Below, one piece after another: positions 33,706 through 42,053 of a stretch of DNA of 64,000 nt. Numbering within the stretch: position 1 is the stretch's first letter; each line of letters begins with the position of its first letter. The notes beneath the pieces were generated by a model. The model was given only the letters and a program-made list of their open reading frames with translations. It was not told the origin of the DNA and ran no database searches. Location of the stretch: assembly GCA_035539215.1 (NCBI GenBank), contig DATLIX010000165.1:11595-75594 (forward strand), written 5' to 3'. The position numbers and the translations under genes are program-made. Source of the stretch: Dongia_B sp035539215. GTDB lineage: Bacteria; Pseudomonadota; Alphaproteobacteria; Dongiales; Dongiaceae.

Positions 33706-34491
33706 ATGCCACCGCTTCCGAACGCCACTCCGACCCCGAAGACCAAGGTCGACATCAAGAACCTGCGTTTCTTCTATGGCGACAAGCTGGCGCTGAAGGG
33801 TATCACCCTGCCGCTGTATGAGAACAAGGTAACGGCCTTCATCGGCCCGTCGGGCTGCGGCAAGTCGACCTTGCTGCGCATTCTCAATCGTATCTATGAC
33901 CTCTATCCCAATCAGCGCATCGAAGGCGAGGTGCTGTTGGATGGCGAGAATATTCTCTCGCCCAATCAGGATCTCAATCTTCTGCGCTCGAAAATCGGCA
34001 TGGTGTTCCAGAAGCCGACGCCGTTCCCGATGACGATCTATGAGAACATCGCCTTTGGCATCCGTCTCTACGAGAAGGTCAATCGGTCCGAACTCGACGA
34101 GCGGGTGGAATCGGCCTTGCGCCGTGCCGCCCTGTGGAACGAGGTCAAGGATAAGCTGAACACCAGCGGTCTTGGCCTCTCCGGCGGCCAGCAGCAGCGT
34201 CTGTGCATCGCCCGCACCATTGCCGTGAAGCCGGAAGTGATCCTGCTCGACGAGCCCTGCTCGGCGCTGGATCCGATCTCGACATCGAAGATCGAAGAGC
34301 TGATCAGCGAATTGACGACGGATTACACCATCGCCATCGTCACCCATAACATGCAGCAGGCGGCGCGCTCGTCGTCCTATACCGCTTTCATGTATCTGGG
34401 CGAATTGGTCGAATTCGGCGATACGGAGCGGATCTTCACCAATCCGAGCGAGACGCGCACCCAGGATTACATCACCGGCCGCTTCGGCTGA
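33706..34491 (+). CDS. pstB: Phosphate ABC transporter ATPase PstB
   Basis: A 261-residue ABC ATPase with Walker A GPSGCGKST, signature LSGGQQQRLCIART and Walker B ILLDEPCSALDP, plus PstB-typical MVFQKPTPFPMTIYENIAFG. AAGGAAG precedes the start. It is the last gene of the operon: phoU, which usually follows, is absent, and a terminator comes instead. Confidence 0.95.
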   Translation: MPPLPNATPTPKTKVDIKNLRFFYGDKLALKGITLPLYENKVTAFIGPSGCGKSTLLRILNRIYDLYPNQRIEGEVLLDGENILSPNQDLNLLRSKIGMVFQKPTPFPMTIYENIAFGIRLYEKVNRSELDERVESALRRAALWNEVKDKLNTSGLGLSGGQQQRLCIARTIAVKPEVILLDEPCSALDPISTSKIEELISELTTDYTIAIVTHNMQQAARSSSYTAFMYLGELVEFGDTERIFTNPSETRTQDYITGRFG

Positions 34492-34511
34492 TCCATCAGG
34501 TCAGAATCTTC

Positions 34512-34546
34512 ATGGGCGTCGCCATATGCCGGCGGCGCCCATTTTG
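34512..34546. terminator. Terminator after pstB
   Basis: A 12-bp stem ATGGGCGTCGCC / GGCGGCGCCCAT with one G-U pair and a seven-base loop is followed by TTTTG and TTTT. It lies between the convergent pstB and WYL-regulator genes and could act on both strands. Confidence 0.85.
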
Positions 34547-34554
34547 TTTTCAGC

Positions 34555-35247
34555 TCAATATTGTTCGGGAATGCGGCGCGTTTCCCGCCAGCGTTTGACG
34601 AGTGCGACGCGGCGTTCCGGATAGCGTTCTTCAGCCGAACAGGCTGCGCGCATCTGGTCGAGGCGGAAATGCCGGAAATCCTGCCGCAGCTCGCACCAGC
34701 CGACCAGCACCATGGCATGGTCGAAGAAGCCCAGGGCAAGCGGCCAGACCGTCCGGCGGCTGGATTGGCCCTTGAGGTCGCAATAGTCGATGGTCAGCTT
34801 CTGTTCGGCGCGAATGCTCCGCCGTATCGCGGCGAGATCGACGGTCGTGGCGATGTTGTTGCGGCTGGGACCGGCGAGAAGCGCTGTCGCCGCCGGCCGC
34901 TCGCGTAGATCATCCGGCAGGACGCTGCTGATCTTGGCGATGAGATTGCGTGCAGCTTGGCTGAGCGCGCCATCGGTATGCTTCATCACCCAGCGGGCGC
35001 CCAGCACCAGCGCATCGATTTCGTCCTCGTCCAGGCTGAGCGGCGGCAGGGTAAAGCCCGGCTGCAGGATGAAGCCGATTCCGGCCTCGCCGTCGATGGC
35101 CGCTCCCTGGCTCCGCAAGCTCTGGATGTCGCGATAGATGCTGCGGATGGAAACGTCCGTTTCCTCGGCAAGCTGAGCGGCGCTGACGGGGCGACGGTGG
35201 CGTCGCAGGGCCTGCAGCAGTTCAAGAAGGCGTTCGGCACGAGACAT
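34555..35247 (-). CDS. YafY-type WYL-domain transcriptional regulator
   Basis: A 230-residue regulator. Residues 1-60 form an HTH_11-type winged helix (RLLELLQALRRHRRPVSAAQLAEETDVSIRSIYRDIQSL), and residues about 130-215 a WYL-like ligand domain (KLTIDYCDLKGQSSRRTVWPLALGF). The ATG at 35247 is chosen by analogy with relatives that begin M-x-[RK]-AERL; ATG 35259 and TTG 35283 are alternatives, the last having a purine-rich tract close upstream. Such proteins may respond to nucleotides or nucleic-acid damage; here it is next to alkB on the same strand, 86 bp downstream. Target unknown. Confidence 0.85.
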   Translation of the reverse strand: MSRAERLLELLQALRRHRRPVSAAQLAEETDVSIRSIYRDIQSLRSQGAAIDGEAGIGFILQPGFTLPPLSLDEDEIDALVLGARWVMKHTDGALSQAARNLIAKISSVLPDDLRERPAATALLAGPSRNNIATTVDLAAIRRSIRAEQKLTIDYCDLKGQSSRRTVWPLALGFFDHAMVLVGWCELRQDFRHFRLDQMRAACSAEERYPERRVALVKRWRETRRIPEQY

Positions 35248-35333
35248 GCGACGGATCATGCGGGCAAGCAGGCGTCCCGGCAAGCCTTCCCCCGAGTCCT
35301 CTTCGGACGGTGGGCCGGAACCCTGGCGTCCGG

Positions 35334-35984
35334 TTATCCGGCCTTGCGGAAGGTGAGATTGTAGCGATAGGGGCCGGTCAAGGGATGATAGCCCGGCTTC
35401 AGCAGCGCGATACCATGATAGGCGAGGCGCGTGGCACCGCCCCAGACCACGACATCGCCGCTTTCCAGACGATGGCGTCTGATCGGATCGCTGCGCTTGA
35501 TGCCGCCGAACTGGAAAATCGCCGGCATGCCCAGCGATACCGAGACGATCGGGGCACCAAGATCCTGCTCGTCGCGATCCTGGTGCAGCGACAACTTGCT
35601 GCCGGGCTCGTAGCGATTGATCAGGCAGGAATTCGGCGCGAAGCCGGCAAAGCCGCCGGCAGCCGCGGCTGATGTCGCCAAGGCAAGAAAGGGGGCCGGC
35701 ATGTCCGGCCAGGGCGCGCCGCTGTGCGGATCATGCGTCGCATAGCGATAGCCTTGGCGATCGGTTACCCAGCCGAAGGCGCCGCAGCTGGTCATCGCTA
35801 CCGACATCTGATATCCGCCGGGCGTGGTCATTTGCCGAAAAGGCGCCTGCTTGGCGACGTCGCCGATCGCCTCAATCAATGCAGGCGCCATTGCTCCGGC
35901 GAAACCACGCAGGATGGTTGCGCCTTCGGCGATAGGTTCGGCGACCGACGGGGAGGGGAGGTTCGCAAAGAGATCTTCGCTCAT
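35334..35984 (-). CDS. alkB: Alpha-ketoglutarate-dependent DNA dealkylase AlkB
   Basis: A 216-residue AlkB. It carries FRQMTTPGGYQMSVAMTSCGAFGW, the iron ligands His-x-Asp in LSLHQDRDE and the distal His in LAYHGI, the CLINRYEPG loop and the 2-oxoglutarate-binding RYNLTFR at the end, all matching E. coli AlkB. It removes methyl groups from 1-methyladenine and 3-methylcytosine. The start at 35984 is 13 bases after the stop of another 2OG-Fe(II) oxygenase gene, so the two probably form an operon. Confidence 0.95.
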   Translation of the reverse strand: MSEDLFANLPSPSVAEPIAEGATILRGFAGAMAPALIEAIGDVAKQAPFRQMTTPGGYQMSVAMTSCGAFGWVTDRQGYRYATHDPHSGAPWPDMPAPFLALATSAAAAGGFAGFAPNSCLINRYEPGSKLSLHQDRDEQDLGAPIVSVSLGMPAIFQFGGIKRSDPIRRHRLESGDVVVWGGATRLAYHGIALLKPGYHPLTGPYRYNLTFRKAG

Positions 35985-35997
35985 GGCAGCGATTTTA

Positions 35998-36753
35998 TCA
36001 GGCCGCGTCATGAAAGATCAGCCCCAGCGTATAACGATTGCCCTGCAGAAGCCGGCTGACACCGTGGCGCAGCTGGGCGCGATACATGCCCCTCGTGCCG
36101 CCAACGGGGCGTTCGCGAACGGGAAAGACGACCGCATCGCCTTGCATCAGGGGAACGACGGTCGCCCGCGATTGCTGCCGAGGCCGTTGCTCCGTCAGCA
36201 CGAATTCGCCGCCCGTAAAGTCATCGCCCGGTCGCGATAGCAGGATCGCGACCTGAAGCGGAAAGAGCAAAGCGCCATAGACATCCTGATGCAGGCAGTT
36301 GAAGTCGCCGGCTTCATAGCGCAACAGCAGCGGCGTGGGGCGCGTTTGTCCGGCAGCATGGCAGCGCTGGAGGAATTCTTGCAGCGATAGCGGATAGCGC
36401 AAATCGCTTCGCAACTGCTCCTGCCACCGGTTGGCGATCGGCGCCAGTGCCGGATATAGCGTTTCGCGCAACTGTGCGATCGGCGCCGGCAGCGGATAGC
36501 TGAAATATTTGTATTCGCCGCGCCCGAAGCCGTGCTGCGCCATGACGATGCGGCTGCGAAAATGCCGATCGGCCGCATAAAGGTCGATCGTTTCGGTGCA
36601 TTGCCGGGGCGCGAGCAATTCTGGCAGAACGGCAAAGCCTCGTGTCGAAAGTTCCTCATCGATGGGGGCGGATGTTATGGCTTCATCCTTGCCGTCCAGA
36701 TTCCGGGCCGGCCGACCCATGCCAGGGGCGGCCTGTCGTTCTCGCTGCGCCAT
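35998..36753 (-). CDS. 2OG-Fe(II) oxygenase
   Basis: A 251-residue non-heme iron dioxygenase of the prolyl-hydroxylase-like double-stranded beta-helix group. The HxD pair is in FNCLHQDVYG and the distal His in QLRHGVSRL; Arg in NRYTLGLIFHDA likely binds 2-oxoglutarate. GAGGGCG precedes the start. It is upstream of alkB with a 13-bp gap. The context suggests a role in nucleic-acid repair, but it is not itself an AlkB and the substrate is unknown. Confidence 0.85.
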   Translation of the reverse strand: MAQRERQAAPGMGRPARNLDGKDEAITSAPIDEELSTRGFAVLPELLAPRQCTETIDLYAADRHFRSRIVMAQHGFGRGEYKYFSYPLPAPIAQLRETLYPALAPIANRWQEQLRSDLRYPLSLQEFLQRCHAAGQTRPTPLLLRYEAGDFNCLHQDVYGALLFPLQVAILLSRPGDDFTGGEFVLTEQRPRQQSRATVVPLMQGDAVVFPVRERPVGGTRGMYRAQLRHGVSRLLQGNRYTLGLIFHDAA

Positions 36754-36841
36754 TCGTCACGCCCTCTCGGCTCGAAACATCTATGCCGATAGAAGATGGG
36801 ATGGGTTGCGCCCGCAAACTCTCCGTTTCTTGCTGCCCCGT

Positions 36842-37150
36842 TCAGCCTTGCGGCGCATCGATCATGTGATCGACCACGCGGCGCTCCGCGGTCATGTTGC
36901 CGATCTCCGGCTTCATCTGCACGTGCAGCGGATGCTTTTGGTATGTCTCCAGGGCTGCGGCATCGGTGAATTCCGACAGCAGGACGACGTCGGACGAGTA
37001 ATCTATGCCGCTGAAATCGATTCCGACCTCGATCTTCAACAGACCAGGGATGCGATCGCGTAGGCTTTCGAGCAGCTGCTTGATGCGAACGGCATTGGCT
37101 GCCTTGTTCGGCGTATCCTTCAGTCTCCACATGACGATGTGGCGGATCAT
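36842..37150 (-). CDS. Dabb (stress-responsive A/B barrel) family protein
   Basis: A 102-residue dimeric alpha-beta barrel protein. It starts MIRHIVMWRLKD, the typical first strand (HxVxxxLK), and contains SSDVVLLSEFTDAAALETYQKHPLHV, with the conserved YxxHPxH motif. These small proteins have been linked with stress but have no defined reaction in bacteria. The ATG at 37150 gives the family N-terminus. It lies between moaA and the dioxygenase gene on the same strand. Confidence 0.88.
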   Translation of the reverse strand: MIRHIVMWRLKDTPNKAANAVRIKQLLESLRDRIPGLLKIEVGIDFSGIDYSSDVVLLSEFTDAAALETYQKHPLHVQMKPEIGNMTAERRVVDHMIDAPQG

Positions 37151-37226
37151 CGGCGTTCCTGTGTCTCTGATTTGATTGAGGCCATAGCGTTTGAGCGGCA
37201 CCACGGCCATGTCGGCCGTGACGCAA

Positions 37227-38219
37227 TCAGCCTCCCGTGACGCTCATATGGCGCGAAACGGCTGGTCCCTGGTGACGACGGTCGATGATGAAGTCATGGC
37301 CCTTCGGTTTGCGGCTGATCGCTTCGCGGATGGCGGCGATCAGCACGTCGTCGCTTTCGCTCTGCCGCAGGGGAGTTCGCAGATCGGCCGCATCATCCTG
37401 GCCAAGGCACATGAACAGCGTCCCGGTACAGGTCAGCCGCACGCGGTTGCAGCTTTCGCAGAAATTGTGGGTCAGCGGCGTGATGAAGCCGACGCGCTGC
37501 CCGGTCTCTTCCAGGCGGACATAGCGGGCGGGCCCGCCGGTCCGTTCGCTGGTCTCGGTCAGCGTCCAGCGTTGCTGCAGCTTGGCCCGCAGCAGTGAAA
37601 TCGGGAAGAACTGATCAAGGCGGTTTTCGCCGCCGATATCGCCCATCGGCATCACTTCGATGAAGGTGAGGTCGTGACCTTCCCGACGCGCCCATTCGAC
37701 GAGGTCGAAGATTTCCATGTCGTTCACGCCCTTGAGGGCGACGGTATTGATCTTCACCCGCAGGCCGGCTTCCTTGGCGGCCTGCAAGCCATCCAAGACC
37801 TGCTGCAGCTTGCCCCAGCGGGTGATGGCGGTGAATTTCTCGGCATCGAGCGTGTCGATCGAAACATTGAGCCGCTTTACGCCACAGCGTGCCAGCTCGT
37901 CCGCATATTTGGTGAGCTGGCTGCCGTTGGTGGTCAAGGTCAGCTCTTCCAGCGCGCCGGATTTCAGATGCCGCGACAGATTGCGGATCAGCTCCATGAT
38001 ATTCTTGCGCACCAGCGGCTCGCCACCGGTGAGGCGCAGCTTGCGCACGCCAAGGCCGACAAAGGCGGTGCAGAGCCGGTCCAGTTCCTCGAGGCTCAGC
38101 ACCTCAGCCTTTGGCAGGAAGCTCATGTCTTCCGCCATGCAATAGATGCAGCGAAAATCGCAGCGGTCCGTGACGGAGACGCGCAAATAGGAGATGAAGC
38201 GGCCAAATGGATCGATCAT
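37227..38219 (-). CDS. moaA: GTP 3',8-cyclase (molybdenum cofactor biosynthesis)
   Basis: A 330-residue radical-SAM enzyme. The N-terminal cluster is CDFRCIYC (Cys20, 24, 27), preceded by LRVSVTDR; LRLTGGEPLVRK and TTNGSQL follow; the C-terminal second [4Fe-4S] site is in HNFCESCNRVRLTCTG, with a third Cys in FMCLGQ. The C-terminal GG dipeptide needed for function is present. It turns GTP into 3',8-cyclo-7,8-dihydro-GTP. It is divergent from mobA, with 89 bp between, so cofactor synthesis and maturation may share a promoter region. Confidence 0.96.
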   Translation of the reverse strand: MIDPFGRFISYLRVSVTDRCDFRCIYCMAEDMSFLPKAEVLSLEELDRLCTAFVGLGVRKLRLTGGEPLVRKNIMELIRNLSRHLKSGALEELTLTTNGSQLTKYADELARCGVKRLNVSIDTLDAEKFTAITRWGKLQQVLDGLQAAKEAGLRVKINTVALKGVNDMEIFDLVEWARREGHDLTFIEVMPMGDIGGENRLDQFFPISLLRAKLQQRWTLTETSERTGGPARYVRLEETGQRVGFITPLTHNFCESCNRVRLTCTGTLFMCLGQDDAADLRTPLRQSESDDVLIAAIREAISRKPKGHDFIIDRRHQGPAVSRHMSVTGG

Positions 38220-38308
38220 GGCTGTAATATAGGCGTTGTCGGACCGGATTTCTGCCTTAAAACGACATCAGGCGAAACACGGCGCAGCGCCTGTAATAGC
38301 GAGAGATA

Positions 38309-38935
38309 GTGTCTAATATCAAAGACTTAAATTCTATTTCGGGGGTCATTCTCGCCGGTGGCCAGGCGCGCCGCCTCGGCGGCGGCGATAAGGGACTGCG
38401 GGAACTCGCAGGGCGTCCCCTCCTGCTTCACGTCATCGCTCGGCTGAGGCCGCAGGTTGCCGGCCTCGTCCTCAATGCCAACGGCGATCCGGCGCGCTTC
38501 GGCAGTTTTAATTTGCCCGTGGTTGGCGACTCCGTCGCCGGCCAGCCGGGGCCGCTGGCGGGCATCCTGTCCGGTCTTGACTGGGCCGCGGCACAATCGC
38601 CGGCGCCCTCCTGGGTCGTGACGGCACCGGCCGATTGTCCGTTCCTGCCGCGCGACCTGGTGGCGCGCTTGGCGGCCGGCGTGACGGCGGGTGCCACGGC
38701 GGTCGTGGCCAGCTATCAGGGGCGTCTGCAGCCGGTCATCGGCCTCTGGTCCACCAGCCTGCGCGAGGATTTGCGGCGGGCGCTCCTGGCGGATGGCCTG
38801 CGGCGGGTGGAGGACTGGCTGCACCGCTGCAACGCGATCGCGATCGAATTTCCCCTCGCGGCACCCGATCCCTTTTTCAACGTCAATACGGCGGAGGATC
38901 TCGCGCGGGCGGCCGACCTGCTGACTGCAGGATGA
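38309..38935 (+). CDS. mobA: Molybdenum cofactor guanylyltransferase
   Basis: A 208-residue nucleotidyltransferase. The GTP-binding motif is LAGGQARRLGGGDKGL, followed by NGDPARF, GPLAGILSGL, TAPADCPFLP and the C-terminal FFNVNTAEDL, matching MobA. It adds GMP to molybdopterin to form the MGD cofactor used by enzymes such as the DMSO-reductase-family protein at 20-22 kb. The start is GTG at 38309 with GCGAGAGA upstream. Confidence 0.93.
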   Translation: MSNIKDLNSISGVILAGGQARRLGGGDKGLRELAGRPLLLHVIARLRPQVAGLVLNANGDPARFGSFNLPVVGDSVAGQPGPLAGILSGLDWAAAQSPAPSWVVTAPADCPFLPRDLVARLAAGVTAGATAVVASYQGRLQPVIGLWSTSLREDLRRALLADGLRRVEDWLHRCNAIAIEFPLAAPDPFFNVNTAEDLARAADLLTAG

Positions 38936-38997
38936 GGACCGGTGGCGGATGAGGGCGGCAAAGGCGGCGGAGATGCTGGCACCCCCGCCGGGCAGCT

Positions 38998-39348
38998 TTA
39001 ACGCGCCGCGGTGACGACGATCTCGACTTTCCACTTCGGGTCGGCCAGCTTCGCTTCGACCGTTGCCCGGGCCGGGGCCTGGCCCTTGGGCACCCATTCA
39101 CCCCAAGCTTTGTTCATCTCGGCGAAGGTGGTGATGTCGGAGAGAAAAATCTGCGTCCGGAGCAATTTGTTCTTGTCGCTGCCGGCCTGGGCCAGGAGGG
39201 TATCGATCTGCTGCAGGATGTTCTTGGTCTGCTCATAGACCGACGGAGAGATCGGATCTTCAGCGACGGCGCCGGCAAGATAGACTACGTCACCGTGGAT
39301 GACGGCATCGGCGATGAGAGTCGCATCGCCTAGGCGCTTGATCGACAT
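38998..39348 (-). CDS. RidA family protein
   Basis: A 116-residue RidA/YjgF-like protein. It has VVYLAGAVAED, the LLRTQIFLSD segment and the PARATVEAKL motif, in which the conserved Arg binds the carboxylate of enamine substrates. RidA speeds hydrolysis of reactive enamines and imines from PLP enzymes. GAGGTTCC precedes the ATG at 39348. It appears monocistronic; the exact subgroup is uncertain. Confidence 0.9.
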   Translation of the reverse strand: MSIKRLGDATLIADAVIHGDVVYLAGAVAEDPISPSVYEQTKNILQQIDTLLAQAGSDKNKLLRTQIFLSDITTFAEMNKAWGEWVPKGQAPARATVEAKLADPKWKVEIVVTAAR

Positions 39349-39572
39349 AGGAACCTCGTTCACTTTTTGGTTACAGAGGGGCGGATTATGTCGTCCGCTG
39401 GCGGGCCCGCAAAGCTCTGTTTTGATGTTGCAACAAAGGGTTGCCATGCGGGAAAGGCGATTGACAGGGTGAGGCCGCAATACAGCCTCCCGAGAATGGT
39501 GCTGGTATGTGGAACGGCCTGATGTATTCCAGCATTAAGGGTGAGGGTTCAATCAAAGTGGGAGTGAGTACA

Positions 39573-39743
39573 ATGAAAAAATCGCTGCTGGCACTGTCAG
39601 TGATGGGAGCCTTCCTGATCCTCGCGGCTTGCGATTCATCCAGCCGGATCTTCGACAATAACTGCTCCGGCAACTCGATGATCGAAAATCCGGGCTATTG
39701 CACCGGCAACTTCCATGCGAATGCCGGACCTTATGCCAAATAA
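39573..39743 (+). CDS. Small lipoprotein
   Basis: A 56-residue predicted lipoprotein. The signal peptide MKKSLLALSVMGAFLILAAC ends in a clear lipobox with Cys20 as the modified residue, leaving a 37-residue mature part with two further cysteines (NNCSGN and GYCTGN) that could form a disulfide. GGGAGTGAG is the ribosome-binding site. No known family is recognised. It lies alone. Confidence 0.7.
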   Translation: MKKSLLALSVMGAFLILAACDSSSRIFDNNCSGNSMIENPGYCTGNFHANAGPYAK

Positions 39744-39816
39744 CGCGTAGCATGCCGCGCTTGCGAGAATATTAAGTAATATCAAGCAGGTAGCAGCCTC
39801 CTGCTTGCCATGGAAA

Positions 39817-39841
39817 CCGATGGAGCCTCGGGCTCCATCGG
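39817..39841. terminator. Perfect hairpin downstream of the small lipoprotein gene
   Basis: CCGATGGAGCC-TCG-GGCTCCATCGG forms a perfect 11-bp stem with a three-base loop; a shorter AAGCAGG/CCTGCTT hairpin lies at 39784-39806. No U-tract follows, so termination is only probable. The rest of the 357-bp gap to the next gene shows no gene. Confidence 0.5.
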
Positions 39842-40100
39842 ACAGGGCATTTATCGCCCTCCCGTCCGAGCCTCTTCCCCCCGTTTTCTATACTGCCTCG
39901 GTCCGCTGCCTGACTTGGCATGCGCCTTGCTGAGTTATCTTCGGAAGTAACCGATGCGGTGAGGCAATGTCGAATCTGCCACTACATTGCGGGATAAAGA
40001 CAGGGGAGGCGGCAATTTCTGCCGCTCCAGCCCTGACTCTTTTACCCTGCCATGGGGCGACGGCCGATTTCGACCTGGGCTGGCACAGGGGGGACCTGTC

Positions 40101-41201
40101 ATGAATACAGCCTGGCTACAAACCCTGATGGCTGGCCCAAGCCAGGTGACGGGCAAATCCATCGCCAATACGACGCCTGCTAATACGACGGCCACCGCCA
40201 CGACCGCCCGCAACACCGGCAATACCATCACCGCCGCCAATTATGGCATTCAGCCGCAAGTCGTCGCCTGCATCCAGAACGCCAGTGCCTCGACCGGCAT
40301 GGATTTTTCCTATCTGATGGCCCAGGCGGCTCGCGAGAGCAGTTTCGATCCCAATGCCAAGGCGACGACCAGCAGCGCGCATGGCCTTTACCAATTCGTA
40401 GAACAGACCTGGCTGTCGGTCTTCAAGGATCACGGCGCCGAATACGGCTATGGCGATCTTGCGTCGAAGATCACCACGGATTCGGATGGCCGCATGGTGG
40501 TCAGCGATCCCAGCCTGAAGAAGCAAATTCTGGCCTTGCGCAAGGATCCGCAGCTGTCGGCGGAAATGGCGGCCGAGCATGCGTCGGATAACCAGGCCAT
40601 CATGCAGAAGAAGCTGGGCCGCCAGGTAACCGGAACGGATCTCTATCTGGCGCATTTCCTCGGTGTTCAGGGCGCCACCAAATTTCTGCGGAATATGAAG
40701 AGCGATCCGACGGCCTCCGCCGCCGATCTGTTTCCGGCGGCGGCCGATGCCAATAATCGCGTCTTCTATAAGGATGACGGCTCGGCCAAGTCGCTGGCCG
40801 AGGTCTATCAGACCTTCGGCAAGAAGATCAGCGCCGATATGGCGGCGTTCCGGAAGTTCCAGTCTACCGATAGCACGGGCGCCGTGCAGCAGGCGCAGAA
40901 TGCCGGCGCTGCCACCGCCACCTGGTCGCGCAGCGCCACCGTGGTGGGCGACAAGCTCATTTCCGGCACATCGAGCCCGCAGATGGCGCAGTTCTTTCAA
41001 CGCGACAAGACCTCGACTGCGAATGGCATCAGCGGCAACCGTGCCGTCTTCGGACAGACCAATCCGGGCGGCGTTCTCTCGCCGATCATGCTGATGACGC
41101 TCGCCGGCCTGCCGACAGCCGGTCAGACCGGCGACGAGCGGTCGAACGGCGGCGCACGTCCTTTCTGGGACCAGATGGGTCTCGGGACCTTCATCGGCTG
41201 A
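40101..41201 (+). CDS. Transglycosylase-like protein without Sec signal
   Basis: A 366-residue protein. Residues 1-50 are low complexity (Thr, Ala, Asn rich) with no hydrophobic signal segment. Residues about 55-110 look like a lytic transglycosylase SLT domain: QAARESSFDPNAKATTSSAHGLYQF has the catalytic Glu and the GLYQF motif. The rest contains LAHFLGVQGATKFL and ends in a region rich in Gly, Ser and Ala. GGGGGGACC precedes the ATG. Relatives in alphaproteobacteria are often annotated as flagellar or general peptidoglycan hydrolases; the export path is unclear. It stands alone. Confidence 0.8.
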   Translation: MNTAWLQTLMAGPSQVTGKSIANTTPANTTATATTARNTGNTITAANYGIQPQVVACIQNASASTGMDFSYLMAQAARESSFDPNAKATTSSAHGLYQFVEQTWLSVFKDHGAEYGYGDLASKITTDSDGRMVVSDPSLKKQILALRKDPQLSAEMAAEHASDNQAIMQKKLGRQVTGTDLYLAHFLGVQGATKFLRNMKSDPTASAADLFPAAADANNRVFYKDDGSAKSLAEVYQTFGKKISADMAAFRKFQSTDSTGAVQQAQNAGAATATWSRSATVVGDKLISGTSSPQMAQFFQRDKTSTANGISGNRAVFGQTNPGGVLSPIMLMTLAGLPTAGQTGDERSNGGARPFWDQMGLGTFIG

Positions 41202-41264
41202 CGGCATCGGATCCATGAAGCGTGATGGCGGCATCGCCATCTGCCACGATCCTTCGCTTCTTTT

Positions 41265-41726
41265 CTATGAGAGCGGGCGCGGCAGCACGACGTCGATCAG
41301 CATATTGACGCTGCTATCGTCGTCCGAAAGCGGCAGCAGCAACCCTTCGGTCCGATAGCGGCGATCATCCCATACCTCATCGTCGGCGTAAAAATGCGGC
41401 GCCTTGGTGAGGTAGATTTGACGATAGGCATCCTCCATGATCGTCCGATATTCCGATTGCGGAATCTCGTCGACATACCGGCCGGTCATTTCGATGCCGC
41501 TGATCTCCACGCAGTTCGAACCGTCGACACGAAAACGGAAGCGCAGGGGATCAACCGCTTCAATTTCCACCAGGCATAGATAGCCAAGGCAATAGCTGAG
41601 ATCGAGCGGGTCGATGTCGCCGCGGCTCGGCATGCGGCGGCTGCCGCGCTTCTCGTCCCAATAGCGGTAAAGCTGGCGCAGCCTTTCGTCACCCAGCTCA
41701 CTGATCGACCTCAACAGATTTGCCAT
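41265..41726 (-). CDS. PAS domain protein (PAS_5 type)
   Basis: A 153-residue protein consisting of a single PAS_5-like domain. Seen are LYRYWDEKRGSRRMPSRGDIDP, LVEIEAVDPLRFRFRVDGS, IEMTGRYVDEIP and LLLPLSDDDSSVNMLIDVV, which together are typical of this common alphaproteobacterial family. The ATG at 41726 is preceded by AAGGACGG. No output domain is attached, so its role in signalling is unknown. It is convergent with the transglycosylase-like gene. Confidence 0.85.
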   Translation of the reverse strand: MANLLRSISELGDERLRQLYRYWDEKRGSRRMPSRGDIDPLDLSYCLGYLCLVEIEAVDPLRFRFRVDGSNCVEISGIEMTGRYVDEIPQSEYRTIMEDAYRQIYLTKAPHFYADDEVWDDRRYRTEGLLLPLSDDDSSVNMLIDVVLPRPLS

Positions 41727-41982
41727 TGGCCGTCCTTGCAATACGCGCAGCCGAGGGGGTCGATTGTATTTGGCAGAACGCCCCATTCGGACCGAAGCCG
41801 AATATCTCCCCTTCAGGATATCCCATGTCCGTCCTTGCCCAAAGCGCGCCGCTGGGACGGGTTGTCGATGCCGGTGAATGGTCGCCGGCCGCAAGGGATG
41901 CCGCGGGGCCTATCGCGCCACCTGATTTCACCGCTGGATTTTCACCTTTGAGTGAATGGTCGGGAAATGCGGTCCACCGGTC

Positions 41983-42007
41983 GGAACACCGCCGATGACA
42001 GGCCGTT
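41983..42007 (+). promoter_or_regulatory. EcfG-type (general stress response) promoter
   Basis: GGAAC (41983-41987), a 16-base spacer and CGTT (42004-42007, followed by T) match the alphaproteobacterial EcfG consensus GGAAC-N16-17-CGTT. It lies about 47 bp before the BON lipoprotein start. The rest of the 327-bp gap (41727-42053) shows no gene. Confidence 0.7.
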
Positions 42008-42053
42008 TCCCTTCATGATTGCTGAATCACCAATGGATACTGAGGAGAGACGA

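Noticed and set aside
39496..39535. GGAAC followed after 17 bases by CATT as an EcfG promoter of the small lipoprotein gene
   Set aside because: The -10 word departs from CGTT, so the match is too weak to report.
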